The notes under the pieces were generated by a model. That model was not told the DNA's origin and did no database searches. It worked only from the letters and a program-made list of their open reading frames with translations. A stretch of 64,000 bases of DNA from Apostichopus japonicus (taxonomy: Eukaryota; Echinodermata; Holothuroidea; Aspidochirotida; Stichopodidae): assembly GCF_037975245.1 (NCBI RefSeq), contig NC_092575.1:22592341-22656340 (forward strand). Reading direction: 5' to 3'. Below are positions 29,126 through 41,288 of the stretch, in pieces (the stretch's first letter is position 1; each line of letters starts with the position of its first letter). A program made the translations under genes and the position numbers.

Positions 29126-29141
29126 CCTGGATACGCGCCTG
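29126..29141. repeat. Solo MITE right terminus
   Basis: CCTGGATACGCGCCTG differs by one base from the right TIR of the 31031-32381 element. No partner left end was seen nearby; a TA microsatellite and a GTGTGGTGG tract lie upstream. Probably the remnant of a decayed copy. Confidence 0.5.
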
Positions 29142-31022
29142 GAAAATCACGAGTCTCTCCGAAAGGGATTATACAGCCTACTATACATAATGATTCTGGT
29201 TAAAGCTTGGTGAGCGATCTATACCGCATGTATGGTTACTGTAACTGAAAAGACGGATACTGCACATATGATTCTATATTGTACAGGTAGTTTGGAACAA
29301 AAGGTTAGAAAAACATAAAATTTTGCCACTCATGAATCCATTTACGTTAACTTAAAACTATACCTATGACCCATTTAGTTTTTCAATCAACAAGGCGTAA
29401 ATTGGTCAAGTAGACTAGTAGATGTAATGACTATTATTCCTTAATGACGTAGGTCAGGTGACAAAAATCAACGAGGGCCTCACCATATTAAGGCGACATT
29501 CCTGTTAAGATTTCAATTATACATGCCGCAGGTGAAACTCCCTATATACGATGCATTGATTTGCATACATTACATCTGAGAGGTCCAGAGGTTGTTTCAG
29601 CCATTTTGTTTGCCATGGCGGATTGCCCTTATTCTGCTGTAAGTTAGGAGGTACATTAATAATAATTAGGCCTACACCAAATTTTAAAAAAACATCGCCA
29701 AAAAACACTTTACCAACGGGCCTACTATAGAAGGATCGATATCACAGCCGTGCGGTGTTTCCCTGTTGCATAAAATTTTTGCCATCCCCACACTCAAAAA
29801 AAGGTAAAGTTCGACCACCGGTCAATCCACTTAAAATTAATTTAAAACCACCTAGCATATTTATTTTTTAGCAATCAGCATATTGGCCTAGACAAGTGGT
29901 AGATATAACCTACTTCTTCACATGCAGGTCGGTGATAAAAATCAACAGACCGAATGAAAATGATATCCTTTTAAACGGTTATACGTTTATGCATCGTTGT
30001 GGAACCTCGAACATGCAATGAGGTCATCAACTATAGCACTTCACTGTATTTATTACCATGTAGTATAACAGGCTATGGCACAGTCAGACAGTACCGTATA
30101 TAAGCACACGACACTTTTTAAGTTCAAAATCCGAAGTTCCCGCCCGAGGGTGCACGAGTTTTCTATAAAGATCATCATATGGTGGGGGAACTGTCACCCA
30201 GTACTTATAGCTAATAGGAATGAATCAATTAGCTATCACCATTCCTTACACACCTGCGGATTGCTATGAATAGATTAAATCTTTCATCTCGTTAGGGATT
30301 TTTTAATCCCTCGTGAATTTGAAAATTACAGGGAAAAGGTGGACGGCAACGGATGATCGCTAGCGGCTAATTATGAAACGGACGCCGTAATAAAAAAAGG
30401 CAAAATGTGAACAAAAATACATACATCAGTTCAAAAAAAAAACGAGTGCGGACCCTGGTCAGTGAACCCATCAATCAATGATAGCAAAGAGGTGTTTGGA
30501 ATTAAATGTCTGGTGACTATAATTATAACATACGCTACCGTCTGACCGTGTCTCGTGCAGATTTTGAACGTACTCTTACCAGGGAACTTTCACCAGGGAG
30601 TTGTTATGGAACAACTCCCTGCTTTCACCAAGGTGACAGCTCTCTGCTCTTACACAGATGCGATTTCATGTATATATATAGGTCAGAAAGCATATAAAGG
30701 CTATACAGGGGATATACATACAAGCATATATATGACGTTCTGTGTGTAATTGAAAGCTATATCCGTCTGAATAGTTTGATACTCAATTATAATTTTTACA
30801 TCCTTTGATTAATTAAGGGCTAGATCTGACGTATACCTCAACGTGATTGCCGAGGCCCAGGGAGTCAATAATTGAAGGGGCCTATGGTAAATATGCAATA
30901 AAGAATAATGCATTCTAATTTTATTAACACACTGAAAGGAGGGTGAAGACTTGAAATAAAATTAAAAGTGTCGATCGGTGACATTATTGTTTCCAGAACC
31001 CGACCTGTCTTGCGACACCACT
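29142..31022. other. Intergenic, no gene seen
   Basis: AT-rich; contains TAGGCCTA at 29667 and the 30595-30620 hairpin. Nothing else was recognised. Confidence 0.55.
30595..30620. repeat. Perfect 11-bp hairpin
   Basis: AGGGAGTTGTT and AACAACTCCCT pair perfectly around the loop ATGG. The 18-mer TTATGGAACAACTCCCTG from its right half recurs exactly at 4773-4790, suggesting both derive from a dispersed repeat. Confidence 0.6.
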
Positions 31023-31030
31023 GCCTGATA

Positions 31031-32381
31031 CAGGGGCGTATCCAGGATTTTCCAATAGGGGGGGGGGCGCGGCAGGCATGAATGATCGCCGTCCTGGGGG
31101 ATGGGTCTAAGGGGAGGGGGTGTACAATTTTTGCTTTCAAAGAAGGGCTGAAATGCAAAATGGTGTCACATGCATGGGCGGCGATCCGTACTTCCGAGTG
31201 GGGGGGGGGGGGGGATATGACCTTGTTGACTATCTAAGCGTAGCGCCACCATGAGTTGGCGCGAAGCGTACAAGAAAATTTTGGGATTAACAAACCCTCT
31301 AGATGGCCGGAAACGGCACTTCCCGAGGTTTCCAAGCGGCATATACCCAACTTTAAAATAGGGATGTCATGTCCGAAATATCTCATAATCAGGATCCAAA
31401 ATACTTTTTTTTTTTTAATTTCGGGTGTTATTTTGGGAAAATTGCCCCTGTCAATCTTGTTTCAGGCGCAACGTTAGAATGTTCGAGAGCTCTGTTATAT
31501 TATTCGATGAAGAAAATGGCCTCATGCAGGCTATTATAGGCCTATACACATGCAATACACAATAACACATAGTTACATTCCTAGGTACCGATTGCTAGGG
31601 CATCCAGGTGAAACGTGTATTAAGCATTACCCTGGTTACATGAGATTCTCAGCTGTTCGAGGGAACATGTACGTGTGTAGGCCTACTATAGGGCCTATAT
31701 GAATACTATGAGGGTGCATATATGTACTATATCAATACCGTGGGCGCAATAATACATTTTGTTGTTATAGGGCCAATGAAGCCTACAGTCAACTATTTTT
31801 GCTTTATAAAGACGCTTTATTTGAAAAGATCGCACTGCGTTTATGGTAGGCGAGAAATGAAGCTAAAAAAGAGCCGTACATTAACGAAGATGCATAAATG
31901 TAGGCATGAAAATATTCTTATCCCTGGCATTTGGTGGGGGGGGGGTATGGTGCATTACATCCCCTCCACCCATTTTCATGGGGGGATATATCCCCCCTCC
32001 ACCCAGGATCGCCGCCCATGGCCAGTGATCCATTTTTCGACCTTAATAATAAGCAACATTTCCAGTAAATATGGACACAAAATGCACAATTTAGTATGGC
32101 TGGCATGTCATTTAGTGTTTATAGTGATAATACAAACACAATTACCATCTATGTTTCTATGTTTCTAAAACTATTATGCCGCCGAACTTCGCCAGAACCT
32201 TTTTTTGGCAAACAAAAAATAAAGCATACGGGAGGGGGGGGGGGGTTGAGCGATCACCGACATCTCACATAAAGGTCGTCATCAATTTTTTTTTTTTTTT
32301 TTTTTGCTAAACTTTTTTTTTTTTGGTGACGGCCAATAGGGGGGGGCGCGCGCCTGTTGCGCCCCCCTGGATACGCCCCTG
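31031..32381. mobile_element. Composite hAT-like MITE (1.35 kb), 16-bp TIR
   Basis: It starts with CAGGGGCGTATCCAGG and ends with the exact reverse complement CCTGGATACGCCCCTG. CTGATA directly precedes the left end (31025-31030) and directly follows the right end (32382-32387), a 6-bp duplication rather than the 8 bp expected for hAT, so either the superfamily differs or the flank has mutated. A second element (31173-32020) is nested inside, and poly-G and poly-T runs lie near the right end. No transposase frame is visible. Confidence 0.8.
31173..32020. mobile_element. Nested MITE (848 bp) with 15-bp TIR
   Basis: CATGGGCGGCGATCC at 31173 and GGATCGCCGCCCATG ending at 32020 form a perfect 15-bp inverted repeat inside the 31031-32381 element. 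Clear target duplications were not found (GTCACATG on the left, GCCAGTGA on the right). It contains the shared hairpin core at 31228-31326 and two TAGGCCTA octamers. It is likely a non-autonomous hAT relative, given the similar termini and core. Confidence 0.7.
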
Positions 32382-32387
32382 CTGATA

Positions 32388-33393
32388 TAACTGAAAGAGA
32401 TCGTTTAGTCTGTCGTGATGCCCGTACCGGTTTATGTGTGTTGCTCAGTACATTAGACAAATCCACGATTAATGTGCAGTATGCCTATCATGTAATACAT
32501 ATAAGATTGTGTGTAGTAGGCCTATAGTACGACGTATTCATAAATATATGAATAACCATGATGAAAACAAGCTCGACCACCCCCTTTGCACCTCGCGCAT
32601 TTCTCAAACGTCCACAAGGACTCTGTGATGGCATTGTTATTAGAATTAACGTAAGTGTCAATTCACGATAAGTATGTCCGACATTTACTTCATCTAATTC
32701 CGCGAAAAAAACTTTAACGAGAGACAAAGCAGAGCTTACGTTGTAAATGACATTCTTGCAAATGAAAGAATGCTTCACACAGATAACTTCGCAAGACGTG
32801 ATAGTCAATGCGTATTGCAAGACATTCACCAGTGGGCTCCTACCGTACTATAACTGAACATTGTTCTTAACTTTCCGTGCCGGGTAGCCATTCTCTCGGA
32901 AAAGATTGAGCTTATTATTTCTTGATGCAGTTTCTTGATGACATTATTCCGCATATAAAAATAAAATAGGGTGTAATAAACTGAAATTCCATCGTTGGTC
33001 TGCTCAATGTCACTTGAAGACGTGGATGACGTCATAAATCTCTGACGTTAAACCTGGTTAGCTGTGACGTCATCACTGACCACCTTTCCAAATTTATGGC
33101 CTAACAGGTATATGTGAGGAACTGGTATTCAAACAATTGAGGGTTTTGTCCTGTATTATACAACACCTAATTGTATTCTGGCCATTTGATTGGTCAATTG
33201 CATGCAAAATCCGCTCTATTCCACTCTATGAAATAGAACCATGGGTTATAGTATTTTTGGTAGCACTTTTTTTCAATGTTAAGAGAGCAGAGAAACCTGT
33301 CTGTTCAAAACAATCTGTTGTATGAAAGCATTTTACCCGTCTTAATATAATATGTTGTATAAAACAAATAGGCTAATGAATGGTTTCCATTCG
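32388..33393. other. Intergenic, no gene seen
   Basis: Contains TAGGCCTA at 32517 and the CRE pair. Open frames of 69 and 113 codons on the minus strand show no family features. Confidence 0.5.
33027..33072. promoter_or_regulatory. Pair of full CRE sites (TGACGTCA)
   Basis: TGACGTCA occurs at 33027-33034 and 33065-33072, 38 bp apart, with a half site TGACGT between them. Full CRE palindromes bind CREB/ATF proteins. No adjacent gene was recognised, so any promoter or enhancer role is inference. Confidence 0.35.
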
Positions 33394-33512
33394 TGCAATA
33401 GTGTAAACATTTCATTCGTTGAAAGATGTAATTTGTTCCATTCAACTCGGCTGTGCCTCGTTGAATGGAACATTCCATCTTTCAACTCATGAAATATTTG
33501 CACTATTTCACT
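33394..33512. repeat. Foldback (long inverted repeat) element
   Basis: Two arms of about 55-58 bp pair around a 3-bp loop (TGT at 33452-33454). The left arm contains GTTGAAAGATG and TTGTTCCATTCAAC; the right arm contains GTTGAATGGAACA and CATCTTTCAAC. Only a few mismatches and one single-base gap break the stem. Weaker symmetry appears to extend outward on both sides. It resembles palindromic MITEs, but no target duplication was identified. Confidence 0.75.
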
Positions 33513-33734
33513 CATAACCGTACATTATTTGTATACTATACCATGACCCTATACCTAACTGTCGAAAGAACACGGCGGCATTTATATATAGATAACACGT
33601 TTAACTTTCTTACGCTGTTGTCTTTCATGGGATTTGAGCAAGGAAGTGTTGTGATTGCTAATTTAAAACTTTCACTTATTTGTCACATAAATTTATAAAC
33701 CCCTTTTTAGAGCGTTGTCGCTCTGGCACAGGAT

Positions 33735-34404
33735 CAAGGGCGGCGGAAGCACTTTTAATCTGGGGGGGGGGGGGGGCACCGACATCAAAGGGCACTTTGC
33801 AGAAATTCGATTGGACTGATGTAGCCTTATATTTAGTACCCTTTGTAACTCTTATTGTATTATCTTATTTGCGTATACACATCACTCCATCAACGCCACC
33901 CCCCCCTCCCCCCCTCAAGGAAAATATGCATACTAGCACTGCAATATCCAATGTGCAAATTGGGAAACAAGGAACAAGTTTTCTTTTGAGACAAAATGAG
34001 GTGAAATCATGCTAGTTGCCAATGTAGGAATCTTCCGAATTTGAGTTTTAATTCTTGTTAATATCTTTAAAAAAAAAAATTCCATTCGAAATAGCTTTGA
34101 GTTTCACCCACAGAAATTCATTAAAAGTCAGGGGCGTAGCCAGGATTTGCAAAGTTGTATGCACGACTATCTGAGCGGAGCGCCACCATCGGTTGGCGCG
34201 GAGCGTACAAGAAAATTTTTGGTTTTACAAACCCCTCAGATGGCCGGAAACGGCCCTTCCCGAGTGTTCATTCTGGTTCCCTGGCCTCATCCTAACTTGA
34301 GACACCTCAATTTTTATGTAGAAAAAGGGCACATTTTTAACCTGAGGAAAAGTGGGGGGGGGGGGGGCACGTGCCCCCTGTGCCCCCCGGTTCCGCCGCC
34401 CTTG
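33735..34404. mobile_element. hAT-like MITE (670 bp) with 14-bp TIR and 8-bp TSD, composite
   Basis: The left end CAAGGGCGGCGGAA and right end TTCCGCCGCCCTTG are perfect inverted repeats. They are bordered by identical 8-bp direct repeats CACAGGAT at 33727-33734 and 34405-34412, diagnostic of hAT-type insertion. Inside, at 34129, begins another terminus, CAGGGGCGTAGCCAGG, the left TIR type of the 31031 element, without a matching right end: a second element was captured or recombined. Two G15-16 tracts flank the interior. The hairpin core is at about 34164-34264. No coding capacity. Confidence 0.9.
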
Positions 34405-34724
34405 CACAGGATGGGGATTATATAAAATACCGTGTAAGTAATAACATTAAAAACAACGTTTAGATGACCCTCGACATCTTTTCTCCATTGTCAAATGATA
34501 AGATTAACCACACGATGGTTACAAACGCACCTCCTTGCCCCTCCCTTTCCCTCTCCCCTCCTCTCTCTACCTTGCCCCTCCCCTATTTTTATTTGAAAAT
34601 TAGGAATATAGGCATGCGTGTACACCGTTGTCCGATTCACGTTTCCATCAATTTGAATTCAAGTTTGGAGAATTTGGCCGTAACTTAACACTACACAATA
34701 TCAACCCAAAGCTGACCAGGTATA

Positions 34725-35262
34725 TATGTTTATGTTTATTAACTTATGTTTATTAACATATAAAGCGCACGATATCTACAAAGAAAAATTACATTCAGCG
34801 GCGCTGTACAAAAATAATATAAATAATAATAATATTAAGTACATACAGTAAAAACAGTTCATACAGTCAAGAAATGTCTAAATAAAATGCTTTCTTAAAG
34901 AGCTGAGTTTTTAATTCACGCTTGAATCGTTCAAAACTATGAATATTTCGAAGAAAATCAGGTAAGCTATTCCAAGTCATGGGGGCTGCGACTGGAAACG
35001 ATCTGTCTTTAAATGATTTACGTATAGTTACTGGAATATCAAGGACAATGCCCAAGTCAGTAGATGAATAACGTAAACCTGGAAGAGCTTTGCGAATAGA
35101 GATAAGTTCTGTTAAATAAGGAGGAGCCAGATCATGAAGACATTTGAAGACAAACGTTGCAATTTTATATTGAATTCGAGCCTTGATTGGGAGCCAATGA
35201 AGTGAGCGGAGAGAGTCTGAGGCACTGTCGAACTTGCCTTTAAATGTAGCCTTTAAATACAG
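34725..35262 (-). mobile_element. LINE (Jockey/CR1-like) 3' end, 5'-truncated
   Basis: On the minus strand a frame from about 35240 to a stop at 34867 reads SDSLRSLHWLPIKARIQYK, then FVFKCLHDLAPPYL, RSFPVAAPMTWNSLPDFLR and FKRELKTQLFKKAF. LHWLPI and LAPPYL followed by WNSLP and LKTxLF are standard for the C-terminus of CR1/Jockey-clade reverse transcriptases. The 3' UTR contains GTACAGCGCCGCTGAA and GTGCGCTTTATA and ends in GTTAATAAACATAA repeats. The frame is uninterrupted over about 125 codons, suggesting a fairly recent insertion. The 5' end near 35262 is approximate. Confidence 0.88.
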
Positions 35263-38200
35263 TGATAATGTTTATCGTATTTAGCTTCACCGTTGAAAAA
35301 CGATTCACAGTTATACTTCCGTGCAAAAAAAGTAACATAAACATTGTTTCGAGAAGAACATACAAAAACAACATTGAAATTTCGCTATAAACGTTCAATA
35401 ATTGATTGTTATTTCTTTTTTAAATGTTGATTTTTTGTTGCTTCTATAAGCATACGTATGGATACCATGAGCCTATAGGACTTTACACGGTAACTAATGT
35501 GTCCTTTGATTGACCGACTACATTTGTTCGGTTTTGTCTATTTTTTACGCTGTTTGCATAATCAGGTTAATGTATGTACGTTCGCGTCCCTGCCTTCGGG
35601 CTGCTATTCAATGAAACCAATATCATCAAGTTGTTTGTTTCCTTTGACATTCATTTAGGACACATACAAAAATGGGCACAAAAGAATAAATTCTCCGAAT
35701 TATTGTTCAGTCACGATCCAGGGTTTGCCATATCAATGCATGTTATATCATAGGAATGGTATGGAATCTGCATCGAGTAAAGTTATACACAGTAACCTCC
35801 ACAGCGAGCGAATGCCGAAGAACCCCGTTTAATATTTCAAGAGAAAGTACTTTAACTTTCTGTACACGCGACGAATTATTAACAAGGAATGCGGCCAGAC
35901 TCGTCGGGCTGCATGTGAAACAAAATATGTGTAAAAAGAATGAAAACAAAACAAGAGAAATAAAAGATAATATAGATGTTGAAAGCGAGTAGACGATCTT
36001 GAAAATCCCTCATTATTTGGTCTTCTTAACGATGACAGGTTAGCCTATCACCAGTTGATGTACTGGAGGTTATTATTAGGGTTAACAAATCAACCAATAG
36101 AAATATTTTCTGAAAGATTTTCCGAGAAGAGTCTTCTAGGCCATTGACACCAGTGTACATCCACGACACATTGATGGATAGGAATTCATATGAGCTGGTG
36201 TTTATGATTAGCAGGTCTATGGTGTTGGGGGGGGGGGGGGTGGTGGGGTGGTCATGCGATGGGGGCATAGGCCCGAATCGGCAGTTAACTCGGGAAGAAA
36301 TCCGCACTATAAACTGAATAGTATACTTTACTTAAGTCGTTTAATTACTACAGCATCGCGCAGGGGTATTCTCATCCAACTTTGTTTCTTTCTAGAAAGT
36401 TTTTTTTTTCATTTCTCGGATAATTTGTCTATCCCGAATTTGCTGCTGCATCAGTTTTGCTTCTCGTTAAGTTTCCGATCGAGGTCCCAAACGTCACCCC
36501 CCCCCCCCCCAAAAAAAACCCTCCATATACACAAACGACCCGCAAAAGACACAAATGCATATGTTGACCGCCAGTTGTCCGCAATGAATTGTGGGTAGAT
36601 CTACCACGATCGTTTAACGAACGTCGTTATCGATTTGCGTTTTGCGTCATTTAACATTACTGAACGGCAAAACGTGTTCAGAATTTGAAATAATTGTTGA
36701 TCGCATGAACATAAATGAATTTAGTTTTTCATGTTAATGTAATCGTCTGCTCATAATGTCCACACTATGGTGATATATGGCTCAGCAATCTAAGGAAGAA
36801 ACGAGCCTAGTGAATAAATTCGTCAATCTGTGATGTTTGTATATATACCTCACTTCCGGGAAAAGGGGAGGTTTGTTTAATTTTAATTTTTACATTTTTT
36901 TTTCTATTTAGTGTCTTCTCAATCCTTTTCCCCAATTGTGATTTCTTTTTTGTCTCTTTTTTGCCATAATTATATTTGAAATCTTGTTTTACATCTTCGA
37001 AAATATATTAAAAACCTGAAAATGTACATCCCCGAACTGACATCATATAATTGACAATTATTCTGACCGACATCTATGTTGTTATTATGAAGATGACGAT
37101 TATAATAAATGAAATTAATATTTTTAAAAGAATTTAAATTTAAATTTAGTTTGTGAGAAATAAAAAAAATAGTATCAAGATGGACATTATCCACACCAAA
37201 GACCCCTATATGGAAGACAGTTTAGCACAAAAATCTCAAATGCTGTTGTAATAAAAAATAAAAAAAAAAACAACTTTGCAAATAAAACGGTTTATCTATT
37301 CCACCATCGAACGGTATAGGCTTCGCCTTCCATGATTGTAGCAATACTACGATAGATTGTTCGTCTGAAAAGTTCAGTGCTCAAAATATTCAACTTGTTG
37401 AGACCTTCGAGTGGAGAATTTTACAACAGAAGTCCATCGGTCGGTCGAAATTGGCCTTCTTTGTTGACATAAGGAACGCTGACTCAGAAAAGTTCGTCCA
37501 GGTGAAAGTGTTAACGGCTTTGGAGGATCAATAATGCTAATATAAAGTTCAATTACCACAAAGTTATTTCTCCACCACAGAAAAGACTAGAGTTAATTAC
37601 CGTGACAGTTTTCATAATATTTAAACACTATTATATAGTGAGGGTCTCATCTAAATATCTGGTCGCGCGATTCTCTTTGTTTCTGTAACAACAGACTTTC
37701 GATTTTTAAATCCCTGCCACGTGTGGTAGGAATGCCAAGAGTACACAACAGCTTTCTATTAAACCAACAATCCCAGCTCAACATCTTATCTAGGTTGCAT
37801 TCAGCCGTGTCCGAAGCACTGTCCAGTTTTTTCGCTAATTAGCTCGTCGGTAAAACTTTGATTCCTTTCGATCAAAGCGAAACGCCGACTAAACTTTCTA
37901 GAAAGCTTTGTGATAAAATGTCATAATTGGACACGGGGGATAATCGAGGGGTGTCTTCGTCTTTTGAGGTTATTCATGTATTTCTGGCACGTAAAGGGTA
38001 TCCCGTAGAAAGATTTGCATTTTCAATTTGACTTTACTTTGCTCCTGGGTGCAATCTCCGAGAGTCGGGAGTGTTAACAGAGGTAATTTGTCCACACAAC
38101 TGGAAGATGATGACAATAGGAAGAAGTCAACTTAAAGAGTACAGCGGTTCGCGTTCGGATAGTTGTTAATTTTACACTCGAGAAGATACTTCGCTTGTAA

Positions 38201-41200
38201 TGAGGTTGATATCACCGGAGAGAAAGACCGACTGGATTTCACGATGAATTTGTGACTTTGTTTAGATTTATGTTAATGAGATAGGGAAGTTTGTATACAA
38301 AGATCTGCGGTTAGCACAAAGAAAGAGAAACGGGTAATACCGACTCCCGACGGTACACTAAGAATTTATATATCACCGTTTGTTTTGGGTGCAAAAAGGA
38401 AGCTGGTCTGATGAGGCGGGGCTGATTGGGGAAGGGTAGCAGGGGGAGGGGTGACTTATGCGTTGATACATCCCGGGTCAATCAAGGGGAAATATGTGTA
38501 TTTTCATGATCGTATCATGGATTAACGAATATCTCATAAAGGGTACACGGATACAGGAACTCCGGTATTAAAGTTTAATCACCAGCCACCAGGGTCTTTT
38601 TTTTCCCCGTCGTGGTTGGTTACTCCAGAGAGGGTAAATAGCCTATGCCAGGGTTGGGGGCAGCACCCCTCCCCTGTGAAGTCACCTTTCCTATGACTCG
38701 TTCTTGATTACTATTTTATACTTCCATTCTAAATAATTTGGATTGTCCACTTTGCACCCCAGCTGTTCTAGTTGTCTCTTATTACCTCTGCTATTTTATA
38801 TCCGCCATCGTGACGTCTCTGAAAGCAGTAAGTAGGCAGGCAGGGGTGCGACAGACGGAACCATTAACATACTTTTGTTTGCGTTTGATTGCCACTGTCA
38901 CAGACCAACACACTGTGTACTACACAAAAGGAGGGTTTAATTTAGTTTAAACGACAAAGAGAGAGGAAAGAACACATCCTCACCAATTAGTGAATGTTAA
39001 TTGGCACGTATTCTCCAATCATTGTATTCCTCGACATGTTTGTCGCCAGGAGACTTTGAGATCGGGGTAGGGGGTAGGGAGTCCAGGGCCCTGCTGCTGC
39101 TGGGTAAAGGGCCAACATGTTGGCAAGGGTCTGTACGACGAGGGGACCCGGGAACCTGAAATTTAGGGATTTTATGAAACATTTTCTGGCTCTAGCGGAA
39201 ATACTGTGGCACACATCTCATTGGTATATGCGGTCTTTGTTAAAGTCATTGCTCTAAAAATTATTGGGGGTCGGGGCGGGTTGTGTCCCCTCCCCCCTCC
39301 GTGTCGTACGTCCTGGAGCAGGGTCAAAAAAATTGATGGGGAAGGCTGTTTAAATCGTTACTTTTCTCACGGGGAGGATGGATGTTGAAACTGATGATGA
39401 GAGAAACTGAAATATTAAAACATAACACAATCTGTTGTATTTGCTTCGTTCCCGCAGTTTTTAATCTCACATCTTTAATAGTATTATATGTACATGAGCA
39501 TATTCATACACATTCCACACAATCCTCACACAAAATGGCGATTCACACTGTCTGAAATATGTTAAAAAAATTGTAAATTTGGTTTAACTAGCAAAAAGTT
39601 TCTTTTGACCAAAAGACAAGAAAAAAAAAAGAAAGAAAAAATGAGAAAAAAAGACATAGTTTGCACTTATTCATACAACCGTTTATATTGCAAAACGTTA
39701 GCGAAGTACTGGCTTTTTTTTTGTTATTAGGAATCGAGTATTTTATTACAAATGAGATTCCATTTTTTTCTAATAATATTATCATATTTCTACAAAATCC
39801 TATAGACATTGTACTAGTAGGAGTTATTACAAATAAGCCTACTGTAGACATTAAGCCAATATTACATGCAATTTTTAGAAAATATCATATTTATGGGAGT
39901 GAGGGAGAGAGAGCTTGAAGGCTTCACTTCAGAGCAAAACAATATATTCAAATGTTTGATGTTAGCTTAATTGCAGAACTTTCGCCTTCATTACACCCAT
40001 TTTGGCCGATACACAGACGGTTATTAGCCTAAACCTTTCCTTGTTTTAAACTTCAGAATTCTTAAATGATATTGAACAGTGTGCAGCCGATCAACTTGAC
40101 TGGTATAGAAACGCATGATCAACAACCATAGCCATAGGTTTCTTTCTTAGGAGTATAATACATACAAATGGGAATATTCTGGTGTTACGATCATTGTAAC
40201 GTAGTTGCTATGGTGATATTCATAAGGTAATGGGTTAAAAGTCTTAATATGCAATTAATAGGTCTTTGAGAAAGTGATTTCCATGTTTGATAATATTTAC
40301 CGCAAGAAGTAGTCATTAGGGACGTCTTGATATGCCAGGAATGTTCTACTCAACAAGATGATAGGGGATGGGGGAGAGGTGGGGTGGGTGGGGGGGGTGG
40401 GGAGGGAGAGACGAGTGGAGATACTCTGAAATCTTCACAAAACTGACAAAACATACTTGACTGAATCGATGGAGGTGATTTCGGGGAGATGGGGTTGTGT
40501 AGATATAAAATGTCGAGCATTGCACCTATACCTACACCACAACCATTTCTGTAATACTAGTGGACTTGCCAACACAGCCATTATGGTTACATTAGTTTAC
40601 CAGCAGGCCACAGGCTCTCACAACCCTGATACAGCATTCATCACTTTTACATTTCCCTGTCATAACCAACAAAAGTCAAAGATTGCAGGGCCGCTTCAAC
40701 AATTGTGAAGCAGTCAGTCATCAATCCTGCAGCTCAGGAAAGTGGAATGAACTATTGGTATCCTGGAAGGACAACTATGGAGTCACTCTTACCAACCTTG
40801 CAAACTTGTGAGGGGGACCGCGCAAATGGCAAAGTCGGTAATTACTATTCAATCAGATTCGTTCAACATGGCAGCATACAGAAACATTGTACTAAAGCCG
40901 AAGCCCAAGTGAATTAATCAGTTCACACATACGGAGTCCATGCATGTTAAGTAATTTAGTGCCAAGTTCTTCAATACCGCCCTCATTCATCTTTCGGGGA
41001 AAACATTCATCTAATATGTTGTTCCCAGCCATATTACTGCAACTTTTATGGGATATTAAAGTTGTAACTTGCAGTCAATAGTGGAAAACACATGCTTGGA
41101 TCCACACAGTTGTAACAAGGTTATAACCAACCTTTAGGATAGAGCAGTACACATACTAATTGGGCAAGAAAATCAAGTGACATTGATAACGTAAGGGGGT

Positions 41201-41215
41201 TTGAAATAATGATAT

Positions 41216-41288
41216 TGATGATAATCATAGTAATGATAATAATACAATATTCATAATAATAATCATAATTATAATAATAATAACAAAA
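41216..41288. repeat. AAT/ATG imperfect microsatellite
   Basis: GATGATAATCATAGTAATGATAA-type units degrade into AATAATAAT at the right end. Confidence 0.85.
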
